Shown here: piece after piece, positions 50,201 to 62,381 of the stretch | Layout: each line of letters starts with the position of its first letter | How positions within the stretch are numbered: position 1 is the first letter of the stretch | Origin: Lycocorax pyrrhopterus obiensis | Lineage: Eukaryota > Chordata > Aves > Passeriformes > Paradisaeidae | Reading direction: 5' to 3' | DNA: 64,000 nt | Assembly (NCBI GenBank): GCA_014706295.1 | Contig: JACSVZ010000007.1 | Span: forward strand, 55,504,975 to 55,568,974 | Made by a program: the position numbers and the translations under genes | The notes under the pieces: generated by a model | Databases searched by the model: none | The model's input: the letters and a program-made list of their open reading frames with translations, nothing else | Told to the model about the DNA's origin: nothing

Positions 50201-50779
50201 GAACATGAGTGTTGTGACCTCTAGAGCCCCTGGTGACCATCTCTGGGCTGTCCCAGCACTTTCATTCCAAGGCAGTTTTGAAATAGCCTTTTAGAAGAGA
50301 TGTACACACAATGGAGCTACACGTGTCAAAGATGCATTTCCTCATCTGTATGCTCTCATGCCAGATGCTGAATCCTATTTTAGACCAGTCTGCATCCCAG
50401 ACTTCCTGCAGCTGCAGCCAAAACAGTTTTAGCTGTGCATTTCTGTGGGATGGCTGATGCAAGGAGAGAGATTTAATTTCTAATATTTCTGGCTGTGAAT
50501 ATGCCTAGGGAGCATTGTCAGACTGAAGAGTTCCTGGGGGGTCTGCAGAATGAGGAGGAGGGTCTCAGTGCCTTCCCCTGGGGCTGTGCCACAGCAGTGT
50601 GTAATGCAGTATTTTTGTTCTACTTGTTTTGAGTCACAGGAACCACAACAACCAAAGCATCACATTTGGGAAAGGTGAAAGGGTTATGATTTAAAATAAG
50701 AATAGTTGAACCCAAGCCTGCACTGAAACTATCTGTAAGATTATCCAACTCAAGATGAAACCAGGTCTTTCAGACTTAC
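47228..50779. other. Unique DNA, no gene recognised
   Basis: No repeat family or exon is supported. The 48600-49130 stretch is AT-rich with TAAT cores and free of repeats. A 13-base A-run lies at 50027-50039. The 49210-49960 stretch is of uniform composition and could be a decayed repeat, but I do not recognise it. Confidence 0.45.
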
Positions 50780-51191
50780 TCTCAGTTGGACAATCATCTG
50801 CAGCACAATCCCCACAGTTATGGCTGCCACTGTTTGGTGATGTCCCTTCAGCAGAGCTTGATTGGAGTGTGTAACATTCACAGCCTGCACAGGCACAGGC
50901 ACCAGAAAGGCACAAACTCTTGACCCACAACGTGCAGGTCTGCTCAGCAGAGAGGTCATCTACTGCTGGAAAAGCACAGCTTCCTGGCAGTGCCCACGGA
51001 GCTCTCTGGGGGCACAGGAGCTTCCTCAGGCAGCTGTGCTCCACACTTTGTGCACTCTGGAGGTCCAGCTTCTCCTCAGGCAAGGTCAGGCAATCCACAG
51101 GGCTCTTGCATGTCAGAGCTGGGGCAGCTTGCAACCTGGACATACCACTGTGGGAAAGCAATGGAGGGAGGATGACCTTGAAATTCACTTC
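50780..51191 (-). CDS. Candidate exon, cysteine-rich, low confidence
   Basis: The minus strand has an acceptor (ccttttgtttgtttag) and a donor (TGAGA|GTAAGT) bounding 412 bases open in one frame. The translation has about 20 cysteines, including SLCLSGACACAGCECYTLQ. The same stretch is also open for 145 codons on the plus strand and in part in a second minus-strand frame. That indicates a GC-rich, stop-poor region more than selection on protein. No domain spacing (EGF, TNFR, LDLa) fits. Confidence 0.18.
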
Positions 51192-51610
51192 CTAAACAAA
51201 CAAAAGGTCTCAGTGTTGTCAGCCTCAAGTATTTACTTGCTATTACTCATCTGCCTGCCTTTCTTCAAGTATAAAAGGGCCTTAAATGTTGAAATATAAA
51301 CAGCTGTGGATTTTCTTTCATTTGCTCATTTCTACTTTTTATTTGGGTGACCACTGAGATTTTATGGTTTGTGCACTGAAGCCTTGCCTTGTTCAAACCT
51401 CTTCCTCTGGCCACACACAAGTAAAACCACAGTGGCTTTGGGCTGCAATTTAAAGGGAGGGAGAATTTCCAGTACTGCTCGAGAGGCAAGGATGTGGTTT
51501 GTCACTGAACTTTACCAGGTCACATTTCCCCTTGTTCCCATCACTGCCAAGCTCTCCAGCGCCTACCACCTTGCCCAGAAATGTCCTTTTGCCTCACTCA
51601 TTCTTTGCAG

Positions 51611-51788
51611 GAAAGCATCCTTACAGCGCAGAAACTCCTTTATATCCCCTACCAGAAACTGTAGGAACCTGAAGGAGGATGGGTGGTTTAATGCCAGGCA
51701 TGTCATGGAGGAGACAATTTTCAAGGATTGCAGGAGGCTGTTCAAATACATAGAAGAAATCCACGGCAGAACTGAGAACAAAGTGTGA
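51611..51788 (+). CDS. Candidate terminal exon, plus strand
   Basis: A strong acceptor (cctcactcattctttgcag) precedes 58 codons ending in a stop at 51786-51788. The translation includes EDGWFNARHVMEETIFKDCR, then RLFKYIEEIHGRTENKV, which looks like amphipathic helix. No family is recognised and no clear AATAAA lies close downstream. The upstream frame is also open to 51369, so the acceptor is not required for openness. Confidence 0.22.
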
Positions 51789-52290
51789 TGGCTCTCCTCA
51801 GCCCTGTTTCCTCCCCACTCAGTCACACTGCCATTACTTTGCAGTGCCTGCAAATGCCCAGTTGCTGCAAGTAACTAGAAATGAAGGCTTATTTTGACTT
51901 CAGCACAGCCTGAGTAGATCTCAGTGATATGGGACCTCCTACAGTGTGCTTATCGCGCTCAAATGAATCCAGCAGACATAACATCATATTTTGCCCAGTA
52001 TTTAAAGTTCATGAGGCAATTTTCCTGAATTGCTCCCTGTATTACACAGTGAGGAGAAAGCTGTTCAGCTAAACATTCAATCAACAAGCAGCTTCTAATC
52101 ATCTCTTCTGGAAGATAAAACAAATAAAGGGAAATAGACAAATCCTATCTCCAGCAAACAGCCAGAACAGCTGATTTATATGCTGGGACATTTCTTAGGA
52201 GCATGGAAATACTGAGAAGTATTCTCCTTCCTCTAAGGCACAGAAGCCTTAAAAAACATACAGGCATAGAAACAGCTAAAACATCTGAAA

Positions 52291-53262
52291 TCACAAAATC
52301 ACAGAATAAGCTGAATTGGAAGGGACCTTCAAGGATCATAGATTCTAACCCCAGCCCAGCACAGCACCATCCCCAAGATTCACACCATGTGCCCAAGAGT
52401 ATTGTCCAAACGTCTCTTCAACTCTGTCAGGCTGTGACCTCTTTCCTGGCCGTGATATCTGAACATCTCCTCTATCCCAGAAATTTTGCTATAAATTTGT
52501 AGACCAGGGTGCACCATTCCAGGCTGTGCTGCATCACTTTCCAGCTGACTGAGGGTGCACTTGATTCCTTCATCAAGATCATTGATGAAGTTACTCATCA
52601 GGACTGGCCCCAGTACCGAGCACTGGGGAATACTCTGGTCTTGCTATTAAAGTCTGAGGCAAAGAAGACATTAAGCACCTCAGCTTTTTCCTCAGCCTTT
52701 TACTATGTTTCTTCCCACATCTGGTAAAGGATGGAAATTCTCCTCAGTCTTTCTTTTGCTGTGAATGTATTTGTAGAAACATTTTTATTGTCTTTTACAA
52801 CAGTAGCTAGATTAAGTTCAAGCTGGGCTTTGGCCCTTCTAATTTTCTTCCTGCATAGCCTCACAACATCCTTGTAGTTCTCCTCCTATGTTGCTTGCCT
52901 CTTCCTCCAAAGGTCATAAACTCTTCATTTTTTCCTGAGTTCCAGCCAGAGCTCTCAGCTGAGAGAGTTTGTTTCTGCTGACCTCCATCCTTACTTCTCC
53001 AAGAAACAAAAATTATAATTTCATGATATCTGCACCCAGAGGTTGCCTCTAGCCATCACATCACCCACAATTCCTTCTCTGTTCATGAACAACAGGTCTA
53101 AGGGGGCACCTTCCCTAATTGACTCCTCACCAGCTGTGTCAGGAAGATATCTTCCACACACTCAGGAGTCTTCCAGGCTGGTTCCTCTCTGCTGCATTGT
53201 ATTTCTAGCAGGCATGTGGTAAGTAAAAGTCTCCCATAAGAATGAGTGATAGAGACCTAGAA
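52291..53262 (-). mobile_element. CR1 LINE, minus strand, with internal deletion
   Basis: This is the best preserved LINE here. The left end is the element's 3' tail (complement of ATTCTGTGATTTTGTGA), preceded by the familiar gaattggaagggaccttcaaggatcat block. Rightward it continues into the reverse transcriptase ORF read on the minus strand: catcaggactggccccagtaccgagcactgggg, then ctattaaagtctgaggcaaagaag, then agctgggctttggcccttctaattttcttcctgcat, then tcttccacacactcaggagtcttcc. Around 52632-52640 it jumps between consensus landmarks that normally lie hundreds of bases apart. All frames are broken. The 5' end is truncated near 53262. Confidence 0.92.
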
Positions 53263-56200
53263 GATCCCCCTGTTGGGTACACAAAGGCTTTTCTCCCTGA
53301 GGAGAGCTGAACCAGAGCAGGCTGCCACAAGACAATGGGTGAGAAGCGTTGGTGCTTGTGCACTGTTTTTTCCTTTCAGAGTTAGATGCATGAGTTGTAC
53401 CAAGGGTGTTTGCTACATAAAACCGTGCCAACATACCAAGAGCGTTTCCAAGAATTTGAAACAAACCCCAACCCCTAAAAATCACAACAAAAACCACTTA
53501 TGCAAATGCCTATACAGTATAGGGGCAGCCCTCGGGCTCTTGGCAAATTGCCCTCAGCAAACTCTAGTTTGGGTCCCCCAGTTCAAAAACAATGCAAAAC
53601 ACTCAATCCTTCCCTCAGGCAGCCCTTCCAGGGAGCAGAGGCTTTCTCTCAGTCCTGACTCTCATCCCAGTGTGGCAGTTCAGAGCATCTCCTGTCTATC
53701 CTCTGGGCCAAGCCCAGCTGGAGCTGCAGTCCCCTCCTCCACGAGTGAATACCCAAGCTTTTTACGATTCTTCTGTATATTTCTTCGTCAGCTTTTCCTT
53801 TTCATTTAGAAATTCATCGTCCTGTGCTTTGAGCAGCAAGGGCTGACAGCGGAGGGAAGGGCAACCTGATGAAGGAGGGTTGCAGCCCAGGGTGCAGTTC
53901 CCAGCTGCACTGCTGGCTCTGAGTCTGTGCCAGCTCCTTTCCAATGACCCTCAGCCCGAGTCAGCAAAGAACTTAGAGGAAGGTCTAGCAAAAGCTGACA
54001 CCTGTGGGACCACTCATGTGCCTGTTATGTCTAACTAGGCTGCACCCACTGCAGCTACTCAGCTACCTGTGGCAGAAATGGCTCCTGGAGCAGAGAGCAT
54101 CAGATCTCAGTTACAGACTTTGATCTTACCTGTAGGATTGATATTAAAAAAAAGAGACAGGTAATTAGAACTTGATCATATGCCATGTAACAGTGACATG
54201 TTCTTACTCCCATTTTGTTAGCAGACTGCCTTGCTTGAAAAATTGAGGGGTTTTCTGTTGTTGCCTTTTATTTCTTCTCTTTGTGGTAAATGCAACTATA
54301 AACAATTAATAATTCCAATTAGCAGGGGTTTTTGGTAACTCTGTCAGCTGCCTTTTCGCAGGTTTTCCTAGGCTGCTGCAGGGGCCAATCAGATCATATA
54401 AATGTGCATATTAACAAAGGTTCATTAAGAGACTCTGTCTTTCTAAGCCTCTGGAAAAAAAGCAAAGCAGGGACAAGCCTTAGAAGTAAATGCACTGTGT
54501 TCTTCACTAAATTTGACATAGTACTAAAATCATCAGCTTTTTAATAATCTACATTTAAGATGCAAATACATCTATTTGATAGGAAAATCTAATGCATGAA
54601 TAAAGATTCCAAATTGTTTTATTACTCCTTGATCGCTGCTGGCAAGGGGGGAATTACCATGCTAACAGCCTCATTGAGGGAAAGCCATATGCCTGAAATG
54701 GAGACTGCACTGAAGTTACAAAGTTTAGGATAAAGTTACACAGAGAGAGGCTCATTTAAAGTAGTGACTAATTAATGACCTCAGAGGTAACCCTACCAGC
54801 TACCACACTGGCTAGAGAGGTGAATCCTATTAAGAACCTTCTAAGAGCAGTTTCCAATTACTAATCTTTTCAGCAGCTTTATGGTGTAAGAGAAATGACT
54901 TCAGGCCCCAGTTTCCATCACAGGGTCAACTCGTTTCACTTTCACTCTGTGCTAGAGAATGATAGTCCTATGGGCAGCCTCTGACAGCCAAGAGGCTGTT
55001 TTAATATTGCCAGAACTCAGCAAGACATTTACATTTGAAATGCAATGCATGTGGAGTGGCAGTTTGGCTCTTTTCCTCCTGTCATATCAGTTCCTAAAAT
55101 TGTAGAATAATTGCTTTTACCCCATGGATTAAGCAAAGAGTGAATGGTCTCAGACTGTCCTGTCTCTGATGTTAAGGCTGTGAGGACAGACCAAATCTTT
55201 TATTAAAGTAACAGGCATAGCTGGGAAAAAGGACAAGATGTTAGGCAAGCCTTTGGGAAAGATTAAAGAGCCTGAAGTTGGCTCAATTTTTTCAGCTATA
55301 TAAAGATATACAAAGACACTACTTCTCGCTATGAAATTTGACCCTTTAGACCAGCCTGGCTGCTGTTGCACTATTGCATGGCTCTGCTGAAGCACTGTGA
55401 AGCTGGAAGGGGGCAGATAGGAGAAAGAAATGGGCTGCAGCTGAGTGGCTGCTTGGTTGCTTGGTAATTCGAGGCTGTGCCGTGTCTCACTAATTAGTGT
55501 GTAATAGCTGTGTACTCTGGCTCACTTTGGGATGCCTTATCAAAGGGGGAGAAAGAACTGGGTTTAATTTAGCTATTCAGAGGGACTGCATCTGTTTTCT
55601 CAGCCACTGTAGGATTATAATTGTTTCTAGATGACAGCAGGTCACATGCGTGTAGGCTTTTTAATTATAACTGAAATTTCTTTTCAACCTGGGGAAATAG
55701 TTTAATTTCAACGTTACTATTTTTTTTCCTTCATTCTAACTTCTCCAACTCTTTTTGCTGTCTTACTTGCAACATAAATTTTTCCCCTTTCCACATGATT
55801 GACAGATTTTCTTTGTTCATACCTGTCACTGTTTTTCCTTTTGACTCATGCAACAATTACATAGTTCAGGTTTAAAGGTTATGGAAACTGTGTTTTGGCA
55901 TTCAACCAGTCTCATCTCTGGAAACATTAGTCAGATGCTCTTGTTTAAAATTCCCTCTATAGAAGGAAACATTGCCACCTAGGTCCCTGCCTGTATTTCA
56001 CTTTTTTTGTCTTTGTTTATCTGACCAGATCTTGTTTTGTGCAATTCAAAATGGTCAAATCTCATGTTTGTTCAGGACCTACAGTGTTATGTCATGACTT
56101 GAGAAGTTCTGCTCTCTTTTGGATGTCAGCCATAACTAATCTGCTCAGTATGAGCTTGTTTGCATGTTTTTGCATAGTTAGAGATGCCAAAATATAAGTG

Positions 56201-56543
56201 ACTCATTAGAAAGAGGGTGACATTGAGAAGGAGTGCAAGATAGAGGGCCAGAAGAGCACAAAGTAGAAAGCTCAGAAAAATGAATGTTCACTATGACTGG
56301 GCACCAGAATAGCCAGACAGAAGAGTGATGGTTATCCATACCACTTCTGGCATCTTAGTCATCCTATGGGAAGTCTTCTCCACCGCCAGCAAGAACACAG
56401 AGGTGGCCAGCCATGACAAAGTGAAACCTGGACTGCCACTGGGTGAAGAAATGGGTGGTAAGGCGCATATTCCGATTAATCCAATAACTTTTTGAAACAA
56501 ATAAGTGAAAGGCAATAGTCCTGTAAAATACAGAAGAGGCATA
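53263..56543. other. Unique DNA, no gene recognised
   Basis: A 178-codon plus-strand frame (53273-53809) adjoins the CR1 truncation point but has no domain and low-complexity stretches. Remaining sequence to 56.5 kb shows no repeat and no exon-like block. Confidence 0.45.
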
Positions 56544-56574
56544 AATATATATATATATATGTATATGCATGTAC
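56544..56574. repeat. TA-type microsatellite
   Basis: An uninterrupted (TA)n stretch runs into alternating gtatatgcatgtac. Likely polymorphic. Confidence 0.9.
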
Positions 56575-59500
56575 ATAAAAATATGCACCAAGATGATGCA
56601 TAGAGAAAAGGGTCCTGTTATTTTCATAACTGGATGCTCAATGTTCAAGACTGATTATCCCACAGCTGGTCAAAAGAAGGATTTCAGAGAGCACTGAGGA
56701 AAGCTGTCCTACTCTGATTCCCTGCCCACAGGCCCTGAACAAGTGAGAGATGCTGGCAAGCAGATGTCAGTCATGACTGGAATAGGGGCTTGTGCCTATC
56801 CTTATGGTAATTCCCTGTCAGATGGGCTGAAGCTTGCTTGGCATATCAGGATAAAGACATTGCTAGAGTGTCTTCTGCTTTTCTCAGTTGTGTAGCTGGG
56901 GACTGAACTGGACAGTTCATGTGGCAGGAATAACATCACACCACTGGCATTTGAAGACTCTACACCTTTTAGGTAAATCCTGAGTTACAACAAGCAACAG
57001 CCTCAGGCTGCAGGGTCAGATTGCGGACTCTGTGGTCTGGAAATGCAAGCCAAGGAGTGATGTGGATTTCACATCAAGAAGTTTTTAACACATTTAACAA
57101 CTGTGAAAGATGAAAACTAGGCACAAAAGACTAAACATGGCTCAGAAGAGCCAGAGAATTAGTTAGGCATGTGGATGAATCAGTAGATGGGACTTTGAAA
57201 CCAGATCTTACTTTTGAGCTAAGCTCTTGGCTGGAGGGTTTGGATGAGCCATTAAACCTGTAAGTACAGAATTCATTCTCTGCACCAGAGGTCACATTCG
57301 TATTAGACCACCCTCATCTCCCTGAATGACAGCAACTGAAAGGCAGCCATGGAAAAATCTATCATCCATGTATGCAACAGCCTTTTGTGGTCGAGAAGAA
57401 GGATACCAGGCCTGGGATTGAGTGTACTTGGCATCTTTTTCCCGTCTTTGGAGGTGATGCACCACAGAGGCTTGCCCACCTCAGAGATAGAATGATCCAT
57501 CACATTCCTGGATTCCCTTCCCAGAGCAAGGCATGGTGAAATGTGACTAGAACCTGAGGTAAGGAAAAGGAAAGGAAAATGTTGTCATTACTGATTGCTC
57601 ATCTCAATTCCCATGGTGCTCCAGCCATGAAATGACAAATATGCCCTCAAAAAGCAGAAATTTGTTGCTCTCAGAAATGGATAATCTGAGTAATAGGAGG
57701 AAAAACAAATTTCACCAGTGGGTGAAATCAGGGATGCTGGGGGGTACTTCACAGCTGCTAAGCAGCAGTGACCAGATCAACAAACACCAAGGAATACTCA
57801 AGGTACAATGTTTCATGTTGCTGATGATACAAGTAACTGCATATATCCTTTCCAGTGTGTTCCTGGGTTGGCATCAAGAGAATAAAAATATAAACTACAG
57901 GCATTAAACACTCAGGAGACTGGCTACCACAGCCCTGTGATCCTCCCAAAATTACAGTGTACATCATGGGGGCGGACAGAGGAGGCAGTAGTGGATGACG
58001 CACCTTGAAATCTGCTTCAGAAATTAGAGCAATGGGCCATTTTCTTAAAAATGGTTGGCATGACAAGCTGTTATAAAGTGAAAATTGTCTGCACTTCTTG
58101 TGGTGACCTTAAGGGAAGATAAACCCAAGCCTCATCCACACAACTCAAAGACCTAACATCCATTTAGCCATCATATATTTTAATTTCCCTGTTCAGGCAA
58201 GAAGAGAGTGGCACACAGTGGCACAGGGTCTTGCTGATGCTTGAGAATAACAGCACATGACCAGTCTCCAATGTCTAACCTGCAAAAGCCCAGGTAGAAA
58301 GGTGACCATCAGGACTGTGGTCTATCATTATAGGAGAATAACTAGTGATCAATCAAAGGATTGATCCATTGTTGTGCCTGCTCAGCATCACTAGTGTTTT
58401 CTGTCCTTCATGATGCATACGAACCGGCAGAAGCATAAGAGATGGTGGTGCACCTATGCTGGTTTTTCAGATAAGTTTCTTTAAGTTAGGATGGATGAGT
58501 ATAGTGTTGTCTAGAAGTAGCAAAAAGCAGAAAGGATGCTCAGGGGAGGATTTACAACGAATAGCAGCTGACAGCATTTCCTGAGTCTGTAACTGGTTGG
58601 CTACATAAAACAGTTTCAGGGAAAGCTGTACGAGGGCTTTGAAATTTAAAGCAGTGCCCTTTGGATGTACATCTAGCCCGGAGCAGCTGGCTTCAACACA
58701 GCCATGTAATCCAGGGAACTGCCTGGTTGGATTTTGCCAGACAATTTAATGGAGATTTCACACAGTTGTGTATGTATGTCTACAGTAAATGGTTGAACTC
58801 GGTGTTTGGAAGTAGAGACATGACTTGAAATACTGGTCAAAGCAAAATAAGAAAAAAAACTTGTTATTCCACCAGGTGGTGTGCTCTGTGGAACATGCTC
58901 ATGGAGTTTTTGAATATGGGGGTGGGACAAACTGGGATGTGCCCTCCTCTGACAGTACATAGCATAAGCTGCTGTTTTAAATACATGAAAAATAACAAGA
59001 AGGGACTGAAACCTAGTTAATAAAGTGCTTCCTCTAGGGTCATCCACATTGTTGCCATCAGTAAAGGAAAAAAAATTAGTTTTGGAAACATAGACAGGTA
59101 GCGTGAATCAAGTAATGTAAACAGTGTGTGTGAGCGCACACCGCGCTGGCTGACATACCCGTGTCATGTGCAGAAGTGTGTGCCCAAAATAACAAAAATC
59201 TGCCATCTATTTTGTCTCAGCAGCTCTGGGTGGGAGTGCCTATTAATCAGATGGCAGTCTGTGTGCATCAGCTCCAATATGGTGTTACCTCAAAACAACA
59301 GACTCGCACATTTCCATCATCAGCCTGCTTTCCTCTCCAGCATGAATGAGATACATCTGATCATGTAAAATCACCTTTTACAATGTATTTCGTACTGTGT
59401 AGTGAATTGTTTATCTTTGAGTATGGAACTGGAAGGGAAAATGTCAACATCCATAATGAATTTTACTCCACCATCAGCAGAGCAGGTCAAATAATAGGAA

Positions 59501-60204
59501 AAAAAAAAATGTCATCCTTCTGAAAGACAAAACAGAATGCTTTCAGTGAGCATTGTTTTCAAGGACAGATGTTATGGTGGCTTGACAGGGAGAAAATGCA
59601 GTTGTACATTATCTCCTTAGGAGAAGGGCAGATTGGAAGTCTGGGATTTAAAACAAAAGTAAAAGGGAAGGAAAGTGGCCAAGTTCTGGGGACAGAAAAG
59701 TTCACCAGCACCAGTAACATTCCCATGGACTAATAACAAAACTGCTGAAGAGGTTCAGGTAACTCTGGATTTTGCTTTGTAGGTTTTTTTTTTTGATCGC
59801 CACTGAATCAAAATTTGCAATTTTATCCCCGGATTCTTAGCACTTTGGGATGCAGCTGATCCTGCACCACAGGCACGGAGATTTTAGAGATTATTATTAT
59901 TATTTAAGACAGCTGTTTTAAATTGGTTAGTGCCTGTTGTGTAACTGAAAAAGTCTTACCATGGAACTACTGAGCATCTCAGAAGAGCCATCCACTCAAC
60001 TGGTCCAGCAAGAACAAACAATGAGTTGGCTGAGAGGAAAGTTAAACTATAGAATTTTCATTTCTGCTGGAAATAACACCCCAGATAGTTGTGTGAATAG
60101 TTGCTTCTGAAAATCTATTCGTTTCTATTCAGCACTCAGAACTAAACATAAAAGAAGATTTTCTTAGACTTTGTCAGCATCTGAAATTTTTTTTGAAGAT
60201 TCTT
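56575..60204. other. Unique DNA, no gene recognised
   Basis: Minus-strand frames at 57303-57503 and 58673-59047 are mildly protein-like but lack splice or polyadenylation context. A short ATT repeat lies at 59891-59904. No repeat family is recognised. Confidence 0.45.
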
Positions 60205-60226
60205 TGTTTATTTATTTATTTATTTT
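60205..60226 (+). repeat. TTTA microsatellite
   Basis: About five TTTA units. Confidence 0.9.
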
Positions 60227-60995
60227 TGTGTTGAAGAAGGATAAAGCCAAGCAGTTAAATGAACAAGTGTTAACATTGCAATCAAGCATTTGGATAGAAC
60301 ATGCCTTTGGGATCCTCCTGTGTCCTGTTGTGCATAATACATGAACACATCAGGAAAAGCCATATCAGTTTTACACAGGAATGAAGTCCTGTCCACATAT
60401 CAGCTTTTCTTTTTCCTCATTTTTTTTTCTTTCCCCTAAATTTCCTGCACAATGTCCCTACTTCCTCATTTGCACTTGAATTTTCCTTCTTCTTCTGTAC
60501 AGCACGGGGATCACCAGTAGTAAAGAACACAGATCTCTTTTCTCTGAATTTCTAAGCTTTCTCCCTCAGTAGTACCCAGCTGTGAGCTGAAACAAATTGC
60601 AGGGAAATTCTGCTCAGCCATCACAGCCAAGATAACAGCACTCAGTTACTCCATGGAGCTGCATGTGCATTTATCTGGCAGATTAAAGAGTGGGCTACGC
60701 TCAGGCCAGATGGGCTCTTCAAATACTTCAGCTTCCAAACTCTAACAAGTCTTTTATGAGCACATATTGACTGAATTACAAAGATCAACAGTCACCAGGT
60801 AAATAAAAGGTGTGCTTTTGACAGTGGAGGAACCAACCTAATTTTCAAGTCTCTATTCCCACTTGTTGTGGTATAGCAGTTTGCCAGATGCAATTTTTTT
60901 TTCTTTATTTTACTCAGAGGCAAAATTAAAGTATGTTTTTCCCTTCCCTTTTGTTCACAGAAATGTAAGAACTATTTTTAGCTAAAGCTTTCTCC
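60227..60995. other. Unique DNA, pyrimidine-rich
   Basis: T/C-rich runs between 60400 and 60500. No gene or repeat is recognised. Confidence 0.5.
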
Positions 60996-61019
60996 AAAAA
61001 AAAAAAAAAAAAAAAAAAA
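60996..61019 (+). repeat. Poly-A tract, 24 bases
   Basis: An A24 run follows agctttctcc and is followed by gaagagaaaaatc. No retroposon body is recognised. Confidence 0.9.
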
Positions 61020-62334
61020 GAAGAGAAAAATCAGCCTAAGGGCACTTCTGGCGAGAGAAATTGCATTCTGAACTTGTTTCCTCTGAAAGCTGAAAAAAAG
61101 ATCTTTTAATGGAATTTGTCGGGCAGCCTTAACTATAGGCAGTGACCCAAGTGCACAGTAAGCACCTAAAGTTCATTTTCTTTGGTTATGATCTAATACA
61201 CACGTAATATGCACTGTTTTGGTCTTCTGTGCTACAGCAAAGTAATTGCTTAAGTGTTCGAGAATAATTGATATGGGAATTAAGGTACAAAGTGAGATCT
61301 GTTCAATTTATCTTACAAAAGTAACTTCCTCCTGCCCTTCCCCTGCCCCTTTATTCATTTAGTAAAGTCACTTAATGCAAAGATCAGTGTTCCCTTAGGA
61401 ATCTGTGGAAAATAATCATTTCTTTATTCCTCGATACCTGTTTAGAGTATAAAGCCTCTGGGAAAACAATGGCTCCATGCTGTTTCCTTATAATACAAGG
61501 AATAGTGGAGTCACCAGCTGTTGAAGGAATGTAGACAAACAGAACCGCCTTAACTGGGTTCACAAATCAAGAATTCACAAACTTTATGAGCAGTAGCACT
61601 TAGCCAGGTTGGGTCCTAACTTTGAGTTGGAAAGAGATTTTGGCTGTTACCTTCAAATGTTATTATCAACCTGGTACAACAGAACACAAAAATGAGGAAT
61701 ATTGCCTCGCTATTTCCTTTTGATTGGAAAACAGTCACGTATTTGGTGACTGCAGTGGCGCTGCTGCTAGTTTAGACAAGACAGATATACACAGCAATGG
61801 CACCATCTACCCACAAACCCAGAACTGTCCCCAGGGAACTGCACAGTACATGCAATTCTGCACGGTTTTATTGAGCTGCCGTTGATCGAAACACTGTTCT
61901 CTCTTACTGGATGAGCTGGGATGCAGTCGAAAGCACTGGCAATACCTCCACCATAGCTGCCAAGTCATCCCAATGAGTGAGGGAACGGAGAACCGTCTTT
62001 CTTACCTGCTCATTATTGCCAAGGTATCTTTTGGGCCAGAGACAGGATGTAGAGAACCATCACAGTTATAAGCTGACAGTCACTTAGAGAGGTGGGTAGA
62101 AAGGACAACCTCTATGACGGGAGTCCATACATCTAGAAGCAATTCTGGAGAAGAGAGAAGTTTAAAACTGCTCTTTGAGAAAGATGTAAACTTGAAACTC
62201 TCCCCTGGGAAGAATTTTATTTAATGTATAATCCTGCTCTGGGTTTGCTTAAATTTATTTAAAAATTACATCCTCAGAGGCAAGCTTAAATGATAAGACA
62301 ATTGTCAAAGAAGGATAAACCCCTTCTTTCCTAA
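61020..62334. other. Unique DNA, no gene recognised
   Basis: Repeat-free, AT-rich near 61200-61320. No exon-like block noticed. Confidence 0.5.
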
Positions 62335-62381
62335 TGTTGTAAATCAAGGCTGTTGTAAATCAAGGCTGTTGTAAATCAAGG
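62335..62381 (+). repeat. 16-bp tandem triplication
   Basis: tgttgtaaatcaaggc is present twice perfectly (62335-62350 and 62351-62366), and a third copy (62367-62381) matches 15 bases before diverging. A recent minisatellite-like expansion in otherwise unique DNA. Confidence 0.95.

Noticed and set aside
53273..53809. 178-codon plus-strand frame
   Set aside because: No domain, low-complexity Ser/Pro and Lys/Asn stretches, no splice or polyadenylation context; adjacent to a CR1 truncation point.
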